Below are positions 43,240-52,998 of a stretch of 64,000 nucleotides of DNA, in pieces. Under the pieces are notes generated by a model. That model worked only from the letters and a program-made list of their open reading frames with translations, ran no database searches and had not been told where the DNA came from. The position numbers and the translations under genes were made by a program. This stretch comes from UTCFX2 sp963788145 (GTDB lineage Bacteria; Chloroflexota; Anaerolineae; Anaerolineales; UBA4823), in the NCBI GenBank assembly GCA_963788145.1, contig CAWBFQ010000006.1, positions 620,001-684,000 of the forward strand, in the 5' to 3' direction. How positions within the stretch are numbered: position 1 is the stretch's first letter; each line of letters begins with the position of its first letter.

Positions 43240-43500
43240 ATGATCATTTTAGCTGAAATAATCCACCGAATCATCCAATTTTTCATCCTGGTTATTATTA
43301 TCCAGGCGATTCTGACATTCTTTATGGATCCTTACCACCCTGTTCGCAGAACGATTGATCAACTCGTTACCCCCTTTCTCAATCCGATTCGGCGGATTAT
43401 CCCGCCGATTGCAAACCTGGATTTCAGCCCGGTGGTATTGATTGTAATCCTACAAATCCTGGACATGATCCTTTACCGGCTGCTTGTTGGACTGGTATAG
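43240..43500 (+). CDS. YggT-family membrane protein
   Basis: 86 residues, two hydrophobic helices flanking a short loop (DPYHPVRRTIDQLVTPFLNPIRRIIPP), the YggT signature. Linked with cell-shape and division genes in many bacteria; the molecular role is unknown. It sits between the PLPBP gene and a DUF167 gene, a conserved order. Confidence 0.9.
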   Translation: MIILAEIIHRIIQFFILVIIIQAILTFFMDPYHPVRRTIDQLVTPFLNPIRRIIPPIANLDFSPVVLIVILQILDMILYRLLVGLV

Positions 43501-43515
43501 GGCTGAGGAGGATCT

Positions 43516-43827
43516 GTGACAGAAAGACATTATCATCTTCACGACGGGAAAAAAGGGGCTGCGTTGACAGTGCGGGTGATTCCAGGCGCCCGAAAAAATG
43601 AGGTGGCAGAGATTCTGAATGATGGCACGCTCAAAATTCGCCTGGTGAATACTGCCGATGATCAAAAACTCAATCGGAATTTACGGGAATTTCTCGCAGG
43701 AGTGCTGCAAATTCCGGCTGGGCGAATTGATATTGTGGCAGGTCTGGGTGGACTGGATAAGCTGATCACGGTGTTGGATCTGGATGCCAGCGTGCTTCAA
43801 GAACGGATTCTAAAAAAGATCAGCTAA
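43516..43827 (+). CDS. DUF167 (YggU-family) protein
   Basis: 103 residues beginning at GTG after GAGGAGG. The core LTVRVIPGARKNEVAE, then LKIRLVNTADDQKLNRNLREFLA matches the DUF167 fold, including the conserved PGARKNE. Function unknown. It ends the pgeF-yggS-yggT cluster and is convergent with the NACHT gene, with 35 bp between. Confidence 0.88.
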   Translation: MTERHYHLHDGKKGAALTVRVIPGARKNEVAEILNDGTLKIRLVNTADDQKLNRNLREFLAGVLQIPAGRIDIVAGLGGLDKLITVLDLDASVLQERILKKIS

Positions 43828-43862
43828 ATTTCTTGTCTTCGAAGCGATAATACCGCCTCAGA

Positions 43863-46388
43863 TTAGGTTGAAGGGGGTAATGGAAGACCGCATAGCGCCA
43901 TATTCCAGATGGCAGAGAAAGCTGCTTCTCGCAGTTCTCCCTGGCTGGAGGAATAAAGTTGAAAAATTGGGAGGATCGTAGAGGAATCTGCGCTCAGACC
44001 AAGATAGTATAGAGTTGCTATCTTCTGATCCTGATTGCCTTCTTTCAAAACCCGGCGTAGCATTTCATAGGCGGGTTTCCCTGGCGCGACCCCCATTCCT
44101 CGCTCTGCAGCGAAAGCGATGAGCCATGCAGTTTGTGTTAAGGGAGGCAATGGAGTAGGGATGCGGGGATGTGGATTTTCAGCCGTTTGCAGCGTCTGGC
44201 TGGCGGCGTCCTGAACAAACCACTGCGAGTCTTCGGCGCTCATTTTCCTTAAGATCTCCACTGCCCAAGGCAGCCCCAAACGACCCAGGCCGAATACCGC
44301 TGCGCGGCGAACGGCTGCATTCTCTAGAGCGCTGCCTTCTTCCAAAGTGGGGTGTCCCTCTTCTGGATCGTTTGCCAACGCTTCCGCAGCCGCTCTGCGC
44401 AGGTCATCATCGGCGTGCAGCAAAGTATAGGCAACTGCCTCCAGGCCGTCTTTATTTCCAATTGCCACCAACGCCAGTAATGCTGCCCGGCTTACACCTG
44501 GAGAATTGTCGCCAAAACGGGTATCACCGATCAGCTTGATCAATGCTTCAACCGATTTCGAATCTCTTAAATATCCCAATCCCAGAGCAGCAAGCTGGCG
44601 CACAACTGCCTGCTGATCGTTTAAGAACTGACGCAGCAATTGGGGAACATTGGAATTATTTGAAAGGATTAAAGCGTAGATTGCACGCGCTCTAAGTTGA
44701 ATTGGAAGGTGTTCTTTTTGAACACAAAGAGCCAGTCCACGCATCACATGGGCGATCCATGGCAAATTTTCTGGAGCGCTCTGCAACCAACGACCTGCCA
44801 AGATGAGATCGTAATGCAAGATATTGTAGTTTTCGACTTTCAATAATTCATTCATCCAGTCAGAGCGGCTATCCAGGATGGCCAGGTACTTCAGTCCAGT
44901 CGTGCGGATGGACCAATCCGATTGGGCGACCAATTGGCTGGCGAGGTGTTGGGTTGCCAACCTCTGGCTGGCCAGGTATGCCGCCAGCAAAGGGTGCGCA
45001 ATCGAGATCCTCTCGCCAGCGCGAGCTACCACCAGTCCAGAAGCTAACAGATCGGGCAATGCCCCTCCAGCCCGTACTTTTTCGAGGCGTTTTTCTTCTT
45101 CTACGGAAAGGTCTTCGGCGAATACCTCCTTGGTTTGTAATTCTGGGAGTTGAATAGTATCGCTCGCCAATGCGCCGCCTAACCATCTTTCCGCCAACCG
45201 CCGGTCGACAAATGGCTCCATTGAGATAGTCATTTGGACTGCAAGATGTTCTAACCCCAGCCGGTTCTTGGCCGGTTGGTTTGCGAGCATCCGGCGCAGG
45301 AAAGCTTCGATGCCTGCCAATGCGCCTGGTCCTAGCGCATCGCCTGCAAATGCAGCCCATATCTTCAATGTCAATTCGAGCGGAGTCAATTGGTTGCTGG
45401 TGTTCAGCAGCCAACCTACTAGCAGGAGTGGGTCGGCGCTGGCAGCTTTTGCAGCCGATTCGGCGATATATCTATCCCATAGCTCGCTCCAACGACTGAT
45501 CAAAATTGCCCGCTGAGCTTTGCTCCAACTGGACATAGCGACAGGGTGAAAACCTAAGGCAGTTAATCCACCCAAATTGCCTGGATGACCGGTCACAACC
45601 GCTCGCAGAGAGGGATATTTCTCTAACAGAATCTGCAAGAATTGACCGGTTTGTTCCATTTGAGCCGGTGCTAGCTCATCCAATCCGTCCAGCAGGAGCA
45701 AAATACGCGCTTGTTTCAAGAGATTCCGAAAGACACCCGGCAGACGTTTACTGGGAACCGAGGTGATGAAACCAGCAACAGCTTGGTATAACGTATCTTC
45801 TGCATCCATCCCTTCGCGCAGTGGAAGATCCAGTTCTCCGACATGGATTAAGATTGGAACGAAGTGGGGGAGCGTCCCTTTTTGGGGTGGTTTTCGGATC
45901 AGTTGGCAGGCCAGATGAGCCAGGACAACGGATTTCCCCGATCCGGGCGCGCCGATCAATACCAGATTCGCGCCGCCGCGAAGCGCCTCGCTGACATCAA
46001 GCTGGGGAGCATTATAGAAAGATGCAAGTTCTGGATCATCGGGAGTGTAGGGGATCGCCCAATCGGTGATATCGCTGCTAGGCGGTGGTTCATAAGCGTA
46101 TGGAGCAGGGGCGGGCGCAAGCAGGCGTGGCGGGGTCAGTATTTCATCTAACGAGAATAGCGGCCAAGCCAGATGCCAGCCCTGGGCCTTGCGCAACACA
46201 TCATTGCCAATTCGGATTTCGTCGCTTTGGGATCGTTCTGTCCGAGAGATTTTTGACTGTTCGAGGAAGCTATGAAACAGGCGGGAGAGTTGCGGGCGAA
46301 ATCGACTGACAAGCCACCAAAGCAAGGTCGCAGCCAGGAAACCAAGCCAGAAGGATGTTCGATCAAATAATCGCAGCCAGTTCCCCAT
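43863..46388 (-). CDS. Membrane-anchored NACHT-type NTPase with HEAT-like repeats
   Basis: 841 residues. A membrane helix lies at ~12-27, then a Pro/Ala-rich linker, then a STAND NTPase core: Walker A GAPGSGKS (146-153), Walker B LLLLDGLDEL (230-239) with the NACHT-type second acidic residue, and a winged-helix region. The C-terminal half (~530-835) is made of alpha-helical HEAT/PBS-lyase-like repeats (VVRQLAALGLGYLRD; AAVRRAAVFGLGRLG). This resembles bacterial NLR-like sensors: nucleotide switch plus ligand-binding repeats, here held at the membrane and with no recognisable effector domain. It may be a defence or stress sensor or a signalling scaffold. It follows the zinc-ribbon gene on the same strand by 21 bp. 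Confidence 0.82.
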   Translation of the reverse strand: MGNWLRLFDRTSFWLGFLAATLLWWLVSRFRPQLSRLFHSFLEQSKISRTERSQSDEIRIGNDVLRKAQGWHLAWPLFSLDEILTPPRLLAPAPAPYAYEPPPSSDITDWAIPYTPDDPELASFYNAPQLDVSEALRGGANLVLIGAPGSGKSVVLAHLACQLIRKPPQKGTLPHFVPILIHVGELDLPLREGMDAEDTLYQAVAGFITSVPSKRLPGVFRNLLKQARILLLLDGLDELAPAQMEQTGQFLQILLEKYPSLRAVVTGHPGNLGGLTALGFHPVAMSSWSKAQRAILISRWSELWDRYIAESAAKAASADPLLLVGWLLNTSNQLTPLELTLKIWAAFAGDALGPGALAGIEAFLRRMLANQPAKNRLGLEHLAVQMTISMEPFVDRRLAERWLGGALASDTIQLPELQTKEVFAEDLSVEEEKRLEKVRAGGALPDLLASGLVVARAGERISIAHPLLAAYLASQRLATQHLASQLVAQSDWSIRTTGLKYLAILDSRSDWMNELLKVENYNILHYDLILAGRWLQSAPENLPWIAHVMRGLALCVQKEHLPIQLRARAIYALILSNNSNVPQLLRQFLNDQQAVVRQLAALGLGYLRDSKSVEALIKLIGDTRFGDNSPGVSRAALLALVAIGNKDGLEAVAYTLLHADDDLRRAAAEALANDPEEGHPTLEEGSALENAAVRRAAVFGLGRLGLPWAVEILRKMSAEDSQWFVQDAASQTLQTAENPHPRIPTPLPPLTQTAWLIAFAAERGMGVAPGKPAYEMLRRVLKEGNQDQKIATLYYLGLSADSSTILPIFQLYSSSQGELREAAFSAIWNMALCGLPLPPST

Positions 46389-46409
46389 CGAAACTCCTGC
46401 CTGATTGGA

Positions 46410-47111
46410 TCAGCCTGTATAAAGGATCCGGCCGCATGTATCGCATAGGTTAATGTGATTGGGTGAACGAGCGGCGTTTAGCAAGGATGCATTGAGAGTA
46501 GATCCACATGCAGCGCAAGCCCGATCAACGACTTTGGCGACGGCAATACCGCGTTTTTTTTGGCGGAGCTGGTGGTAAACAGCCAGATCTTCTGCTTCTA
46601 TGGTACTAAGCGCCGCTTGGCGTTCGGATTCTGAACTGGCGAGGTCTTTTTGCAGCCGCTCCTTTTCCTGGTTAAGTTCGAGCATGCGTCTTTCATGATC
46701 TTTGCAGATCTGGTCTCGTTGCATGCTGGTTTGTTTGAGGCGGGTGTTGGCATCTTCTTCCGTCAGCATAGCTTCAAACTGACGTTCTTCCAATACGCTT
46801 AAATAGCGCTTGAGGGCGGCCGATTCGTTTTGCAAGTCCTGAAGTTCCTTGGGGTTGCGAACCTTTCCACCGTACAGGGACGACTCGGTTTGTTCAATTT
46901 TAATTCGCTGCTGTTGGGTTTCGAATTCGGTATTGCGTAAAGCTTTCGTAGCCTGGTGGAGTTCCTGGCTAACCGCCTCAAGTTGTTGCTGAGATAGACG
47001 CAGGTCGCTATCATCCAGAAGGGAGGCTTCAACTGCTTTAAGGCGCGTGCGCCCCCAATCCATTTGAGAGTCTATTTGTTGCAGGCGGAAAAGCTTAAAT
47101 GGGCGACTCAT
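46410..47111 (-). CDS. Coiled-coil protein with C-terminal C4 zinc ribbon (DUF164/CT398-like)
   Basis: 233 residues. Residues 1-180 are heptad-rich helices that should form a long antiparallel coiled coil. The C-terminus has CAACGSTL and LCDTCGRILYTG, the zinc-ribbon pair of the DUF164 family. Family members are proposed to bind nucleic acid or tie processes to flagella/division; no firm role is known. It is co-directional with the NACHT gene, so the two may share a transcript. Confidence 0.88.
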   Translation of the reverse strand: MSRPFKLFRLQQIDSQMDWGRTRLKAVEASLLDDSDLRLSQQQLEAVSQELHQATKALRNTEFETQQQRIKIEQTESSLYGGKVRNPKELQDLQNESAALKRYLSVLEERQFEAMLTEEDANTRLKQTSMQRDQICKDHERRMLELNQEKERLQKDLASSESERQAALSTIEAEDLAVYHQLRQKKRGIAVAKVVDRACAACGSTLNASLLNAARSPNHINLCDTCGRILYTG

Positions 47112-47158
47112 TAAGAGACCGTTTCTCCAAGATTTTATTATAATATAGTTTGTTCCAG

Positions 47159-48904
47159 ATGGTTTATTTGCCCGAAGTCAACATTGTGAAATATCGCGTT
47201 GCTCTGCTCTTGCTGCTGTTGGTGTCGCTACCGTATTTCAGCGCGTTTATCCTGGCTGATCAAGAAACGGTTTTTGGGGGGTTTTTGTTGAATCCTGTGG
47301 ATGGGAACACGTACCTGGCTAAAATGTACCAGGGCTGGCGTGGGGATTGGAAGTTTAGCCTGCCGTATTCAGCCGATCCAGGTCAGGGGGCGTATCTGAA
47401 TACCTTTTATCTGTTCCTCGGTCACCTGGCCAGGTGGCTGGGAGCGCCTCTGTTATTGATTTTTCACCTGGCGCGCTTGCTGGGCGCGGCGTTCCTGGTC
47501 TGGATGATCGAGCGTTTTTATGCCGCATGCATCTCGAACGTGACCTACCGCCGCTTTGGCTATGCTCTGGCAAGTCTGGGTTTAGGTCTGGGCTGGTTGG
47601 TGTTTCTGTTTGGGATAGTCACTTCCGATTTCTGGGTGGCGGAAGCCTATCCGTTTCTTTCGAGCTACGTGAACCCGCATTTTGCCTGGAGTCTGGCTTT
47701 GATGCTTTGGCTGCTGCTACCCGCTTTTCAGATGTCCAAAGATGGAAATGAAAATATTTCTGAGCCTGCTAGCAGTGGTCAAGAACAACGCAGGGAGCCA
47801 GCGACAAAGCCCGGTACGAGGGCGATAAAGAACTTCGGCTGGGCGAAGATACCTTTGGTTATTCTGGGTTCTGCCTGGCTGGGCAGTATGTCGCCTTTCT
47901 CGGTTGTATTGGTAGTATCCGTTCTGGTAGGTTTGGTAGTGTGGGAGTGGGGCGATACAATCTATCGCGAAAAATGGAGATATCCGCGTTTATCCGTGCT
48001 GATTCGCTACCTGATTACTGGCGCCGATCGCGGCGAAATCGTTATTCCGAAGCAAAGTTGGGTGCGTGTTCACATCTCGCAAATGGTTTGGATCATCTTA
48101 GGAGGAGCGCCGGTCATCTTATATGCTGTGGCAGCCGTCCGATTGGATAGCCAGTTGGCAGCCTGGAACGCCCAAAACCTGACCCCGACGCCGCCCGCCT
48201 GGGATTTGGCGCTGGCATTTTCACCCGCATGGGTGCTGGCAGTGGCGGGGATCTGGCAGGTGATCCATAGTCGTGAACGGACAGGAAGGCTGTTTGTGGT
48301 GTGGGTATGTGTCGTGGCGGCGCTGATCTACGCGCCTTTTGGATTGCAGCGCCGCTTTCTGGTCGGTGCATACATCCCGCTGGCCGGGTTGGCTGCTTAC
48401 GGGCTTGGCGCGCTGGAGGAACACTTTGGAATACGATGGGCCCAGATTGGGATGAAAGCGACGATTGCTCTGGCGCTTCCGTCCACCCTATTGGTATTGC
48501 TTTTGGGACAATTTGGGATCATCAGTCGCGATCCGCTTTTCTTTCTGGAAAAACGGGAAATGCAAGCGCTGGAATGGCTAGAAGCGAATACATCAACAAA
48601 TGCTCTGGTGCTGGCCAGCCCACGCATGGGGATGTTTATCCCAGCTCACACAGGGCGGCGGGTGATCTACGGGCATCCATTTGAGACGGTCAACGCGGCA
48701 GAGGAAGAGGCAGCGGTGGTTCAATTTTTCCAATTTGCCGCCTCCAGGCCAGCAGAAACGCGCTCATTTTTGGAAGATCGGGCAGTGGATTATATTCTTT
48801 TTCTTCCACGGGAAAACGAACTGAGAGAACTCGGTCGGATTCCAGGCCTTGTTTTAGTTTATGACCAACAAAATGTATTGATTTATCAGGTGATTTCTCC
48901 GTGA
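47159..48904 (+). CDS. Large polytopic membrane protein (module A), GT39-like
   Basis: I prefer the ATG at 47159 (MVYLPEVN) over a TTG three codons earlier; neither has a good ribosome site. The 581-residue protein begins with a helix then DGNTYLAKMYQGWRG, an acidic first loop resembling lipid-sugar transferases, about ten helices, YAPFGLQRRFLVGAYIPLAGL, and a soluble C-terminal domain of ~130 residues. It is paralogous to the gene at 51211 along its full length. Together with the downstream YfhO-like gene it forms one unit of a duplicated module. Function beyond a probable role in glycan or lipid-linked sugar transfer is unknown. Confidence 0.72.
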   Translation: MVYLPEVNIVKYRVALLLLLLVSLPYFSAFILADQETVFGGFLLNPVDGNTYLAKMYQGWRGDWKFSLPYSADPGQGAYLNTFYLFLGHLARWLGAPLLLIFHLARLLGAAFLVWMIERFYAACISNVTYRRFGYALASLGLGLGWLVFLFGIVTSDFWVAEAYPFLSSYVNPHFAWSLALMLWLLLPAFQMSKDGNENISEPASSGQEQRREPATKPGTRAIKNFGWAKIPLVILGSAWLGSMSPFSVVLVVSVLVGLVVWEWGDTIYREKWRYPRLSVLIRYLITGADRGEIVIPKQSWVRVHISQMVWIILGGAPVILYAVAAVRLDSQLAAWNAQNLTPTPPAWDLALAFSPAWVLAVAGIWQVIHSRERTGRLFVVWVCVVAALIYAPFGLQRRFLVGAYIPLAGLAAYGLGALEEHFGIRWAQIGMKATIALALPSTLLVLLLGQFGIISRDPLFFLEKREMQALEWLEANTSTNALVLASPRMGMFIPAHTGRRVIYGHPFETVNAAEEEAAVVQFFQFAASRPAETRSFLEDRAVDYILFLPRENELRELGRIPGLVLVYDQQNVLIYQVISP

Positions 48905-51214
48905 GCGGCGCTGTGGGTTCTCCCAGGTTGCAGCAGTCTAATAATGTGCTGTCTTGGATAGCCCGCTTCTGGCCGCTCGGATTGCCCTTGCTGCTCTTTC
49001 TGCCAGGCCTGGCGGGCTTTCCCTATCCTGGACCAGAGGCGCAATTTTCAGATATCAGTCTTGCCCATTATCCGTATGCGCTTTACTTGCGCCAATCGAT
49101 CCTGGAAGGGCGGCTGCCGCTCTGGTCTCCGCTCTTTTTTAGCGGGATGCCCTTTGCGGCCAATCCGCTCTCTGGCATGTGGTACCCTCCCGGCTGGCTG
49201 GCATTGTTGCTGCCCCTTCCTTTGGGTTTTAACCTTTTGGTGATGGCGCATTTACTTTTTGGCGGAATTGGGTTATACCGCTTACTGCGTGAGGAAGGGT
49301 TGAAATATGCCCCGGCGGTGTTGGGCGGGCTGGCTTTTATGGCGATGCCCAAGGTTTTTGCCCATTATGGCGCAGGCCACCTGACATTGCTGTATGCCCT
49401 GCCCTGGACTCCCTGGCTGCTCCTGGCGAGCCGATGGAGAAAGACCAGTACTGGAACTGTTTCAGGAACTTTCTCCAGCCTATTGAGGGAAATATCGCAA
49501 CCCCGATTATTCCCCGCAGAGGCAGGTATATTGGCGCTCATTTTTTTGGCGGATCCGCGTTGGAGCGTGTATGCTGGATTAACCTGGTGGGGATACCGAT
49601 TATTCGGAACTGCGTCCCCTGAACCCCCACCCATGCTGGCACGTCTGGGTGGTTTGTTGTTTCAGACCGGTTGGGCTGCGCTGCTGGCAGCTCCATTGGC
49701 ATTTCCATTATTTGAATTGACGCGCCTTTCCACTCGCTCGCTGATGCAGCCGCAGGATGCGCTGGTTTTCTCGTTGCCCTGGAGCAGGTTGTTGGGTATT
49801 GTGATCCCGGATATGGGTGGATTTCATGAATATATGCTTTATGGTGGCCAGGCGCTGATCGGTTTGTGCTTGTTGGTCTCTATCTGGCGGGTTCCTAGAA
49901 AAAAAGCCCGGTTTTGGTTGATTCTGGCCATGCTGGCGATATTGCTAAGTTTGGGCGAGAACCTGGCGCCGATGAGATGGTTGGTCGGTTTACCATTGGT
50001 CGGTTTGTTGCGCGTCCCGGCCAGGGCGCTTTTTGTTTTTGGGCTGGCGCTTGCAGTTCTTGCAGCCTATGGTTTGCAGGGATTGATTGAAGGACCCGGG
50101 CAGGCAGAAAAACGCCGGGCCAGCCTTTTCTTGACCGGCTATGCCGGGTTTCTGGCTGTGTTTGCAGTAGGTGTGTGGGGGATCAGCGGCGCGCCTGCGT
50201 TGAATTTCACCTGGGCGGCGGTCCTGGGGGTGATCGACCGCGATTTGGTTAGGATTAGGTTTGCGGGTCAACAGAAGAGATTGTCACGAATCCGGTCGAA
50301 CCGAACGAAACGCAAGACAATTCTGGATGGTGGGACTATTTTGTCTTTGCCTGGTGGATTGGGGAATGATCGACCAGACCTTGTTTGCGGCGCGTTCGCC
50401 AGTGCAAGTCTTAGCAGAAGGAGGCGCGCTGGCCAATCATCTGATTGAACTGGGGGGTGATTCGCGTTTGGCGAGCGCAGGTTTGTTCCGGGTTTATTCA
50501 CCATCTTACAGCTTGCCTCAACAAACATCCGCTGTTCATGGGCTGCAATTGGCCGACGGGGTGGACCCGTTGCAGTTGGATTCCTATGTCCATTTTATGA
50601 AAAAGGCGAGTGGGGTGCCGATAGAGGGTTACAGCGTCACCTTGCCTCCGTTTTCCAGCGGCGACCCGGCCAGCGACAATGCAGGTTTCCAGCCAGACCC
50701 GGCCCGTCTGAAATTATTGAATGTACACTATGTTGCTGCCGCATTCAATCTGGATGTAGATGGGCTGGATTATTTAGGTCAGATAGGCCAAACCCGCCTC
50801 TATCTTGTTCGGGATGCATTACCGCGTGCCTGGATCCAGCCAGAAGGTTTGCCAGATGGCGAACAAGCACGACCGGTGGAGCAGATCGATTGGAGCCCTG
50901 AGAGAGTGATGATCCAAGCTAATGGGCCGGGAGTGCTGGTCTTATCTGAAATCGCGTACCCTGGTTGGAGAGTGTGGGTAGATGGACAGCTTCAATCGGA
51001 CTTACTTGATCCTCGCAAATCCGAAGGCCTTCTGCGTGCAGTTCGCTTGGACCCCGGGTTGCATCAGGTTGTATTTGCGTTCCGCCCGATCAGCGTCTAT
51101 TTGGGGACTGGCCAGGGTATTTCAGCATGGTTGTGGATGATCGGTATTCAGATCTACCGGAGCGGCAAAGCGAAACGTTTGAGGCGATGGGGTAAACGGA
51201 GCGTGACGGCATGA
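48901..51214 (+). CDS. YfhO-family membrane protein (module B), frameshifted
   Basis: GTG start overlaps the previous stop as GTGA. The first frame runs from helix 1 through PYPGPEAQFSDISLAHYPYALYL and PLWSPLFFSGMPFAANPLSG, YfhO hallmarks, to about 50235. There it shifts: the second frame continues as TAIWLGLGLRVNRR, then the extracellular C-terminal domain with SEIAYPGWRVWVDG, ending at 51214. Joined length is about 770 residues, close to the intact paralogue at 52995. YfhO proteins (GT-C-like) take part in glycosylation of lipoteichoic acid in Bacillus. One indel near 50232-50242 explains the break. Confidence 0.8.
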
Positions 51215-52998
51215 ACCAAGGTCCTTCATCGACTGTCAGCACTCCGGAGCGCCGCTTTGTGCTCCTTTTTGGGTTGCTGGTGATGCTTGTTACCACAATC
51301 CCTTATATCATTGGGTATTCCGCTCAGGGTGAGATGTATCGCTTCAGCGGGTTTGTTTTTGGGGTTGAGGATGGAAATTCTTATATCGCCAAGATGTTAA
51401 GCGGCTGGGCGGGAAATGTATTGTTCCAATCTCCCTATACAGCATTTCCGCAAAACGGGTTGGTTTTTTATCTGCCTTTCATTTTTCTCGGAAAACTTGC
51501 CGCTCCTCCTGCTTTACATGAACAGCTAGTGGCGTTATACCATTTATTTCGGATCGGAGCGGGGTTGCTGGCGATCTGGGCGAGTTATGATTTCCTGGCT
51601 TACTTCATTCGTTCGATCCGATTCAGGCGTTTGGGGCTGGTGTTGATCAGTCTGGGAGGTGGGCTGGGCTGGCTATTCATATTCTTTGAGCAGTCTGGTT
51701 TGGTGCATATTCCGCTATGGATGGCTGAACCATGGTTGAATAGGATGCCGTTGGATTTAATCTCGCCGGAGGCTTTTGGCTTCTTGAGTTTGTTTGGATT
51801 ACCACATCTCGCTCTGGCTCGGGCTCTGCTCTTATGGGCGCTCCTGGCTTATCTCAAATTGATCGAACCGTTGAAAGATGCAGGTATTGGCGTTAAAGGC
51901 TTAAATCCGTCCAGCGCGGCGCGCCTAAGCCTGTTTTGGTTTCTGGCGGGTTTTTTGCAACCATTGACTTTGGTCATCATTGGTGTGGTCATTGTGGTGC
52001 ATCAAGGCGGCTTAGCTATCTGGCGGTTACGCAATCAGCAAAACGCCGACCACGGATTCTCAAATCAGTCTCAGCCTGGGTTAGACACAGGCGGGACAAC
52101 CTGGCGCAATTCCTATCCAAATGCAAAACTGGTTGGGCTGCTCATTGCAGCTGGTTTGTTGCCTGGCGCTTTTCTGGCTTACAATCTTCTGGTATCCATA
52201 TTCGACAGCTATGCAAAATTCTGGATGGAGCAAAATCTGATCCAATCGCCGCACTTTTTTCACTATCTGTTGGCTTATGGGGTGATGATCCCGTATGCTT
52301 GGATTGGAAGCCGACGAATCTTGCGAGAGAATTTTTGGGATGGTTGGTTATTGTTGGGTTGGATATTGGCAGTCCCGCTGCTCGTATACGCTCCGCTTGG
52401 CTTGCAGCGCCGATTCACCGAGGGCATATGGGTAGCCTGGTGTGTGTTAGCAATGGCAAGTTTCGACCAGGCGATTGGACAATCATTGACATCACCTGGA
52501 ATTCAGAAGACCCGGCGAATGCTGGCCCCATTGGTGTTGGTTTTTCCAACAACGATCATGCTGCTTTTCGGAGGGCTTCTGGCGGCTTTACGACCTGGAC
52601 AGCCGCTCTTCTTACCGCGTGACCAGGTGCGCGCCTACGAGATTCTGCAGGCTGAAGCTGAACCGGGCGCGGTTGTGCTGAGCGCTTATGAGACGGCGAA
52701 CTCGCTGCCTGCCTGGGCTCCGGTGCATGTTCTGGTAGGGCATGGGCCAGAGAGTATCCATTATTCCGAGCTGATGCCACAGATCGAATCATTCTACCAA
52801 TCGGAAACTGACGATCAGCAACGTTTGGATCTCATCCGCCGTTTTGATATCCACTTTGTTTTCTGGGGGCCGGCCGAACGCAAGCTGGGCGGATGGTCTC
52901 CTTGGAATGCTGGCTACCTTGAATTCGTGTCACCGCAGCACGGTTTGGAGAGTAGTGGCGAGTACCAGATCTTTCTGGTGAAGGAGACAGTACTGTGA
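51211..52998 (+). CDS. Large polytopic membrane protein (module A'), GT39-like
   Basis: 595 residues, ATGA overlap with the previous gene. VFGVEDGNSYIAKMLSGWAGN corresponds to the acidic loop of the A copy at 47159; YAPLGLQRRFTEGIWVAWCVLA and the soluble C-terminal domain also match. About ten membrane helices. It is followed by a second YfhO copy with 4 nt overlap. The pair therefore repeats the order of 47159-51214. Confidence 0.74.
   Translation: MNQGPSSTVSTPERRFVLLFGLLVMLVTTIPYIIGYSAQGEMYRFSGFVFGVEDGNSYIAKMLSGWAGNVLFQSPYTAFPQNGLVFYLPFIFLGKLAAPPALHEQLVALYHLFRIGAGLLAIWASYDFLAYFIRSIRFRRLGLVLISLGGGLGWLFIFFEQSGLVHIPLWMAEPWLNRMPLDLISPEAFGFLSLFGLPHLALARALLLWALLAYLKLIEPLKDAGIGVKGLNPSSAARLSLFWFLAGFLQPLTLVIIGVVIVVHQGGLAIWRLRNQQNADHGFSNQSQPGLDTGGTTWRNSYPNAKLVGLLIAAGLLPGAFLAYNLLVSIFDSYAKFWMEQNLIQSPHFFHYLLAYGVMIPYAWIGSRRILRENFWDGWLLLGWILAVPLLVYAPLGLQRRFTEGIWVAWCVLAMASFDQAIGQSLTSPGIQKTRRMLAPLVLVFPTTIMLLFGGLLAALRPGQPLFLPRDQVRAYEILQAEAEPGAVVLSAYETANSLPAWAPVHVLVGHGPESIHYSELMPQIESFYQSETDDQQRLDLIRRFDIHFVFWGPAERKLGGWSPWNAGYLEFVSPQHGLESSGEYQIFLVKETVL

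Noticed and set aside
43863..47111. Calling the NACHT gene and its neighbour an established anti-phage system
   Set aside because: No nuclease, protease, TIR, cyclase or toxin effector, no transposase or other defence gene lies around it. The region is otherwise housekeeping, so defence remains a hypothesis.
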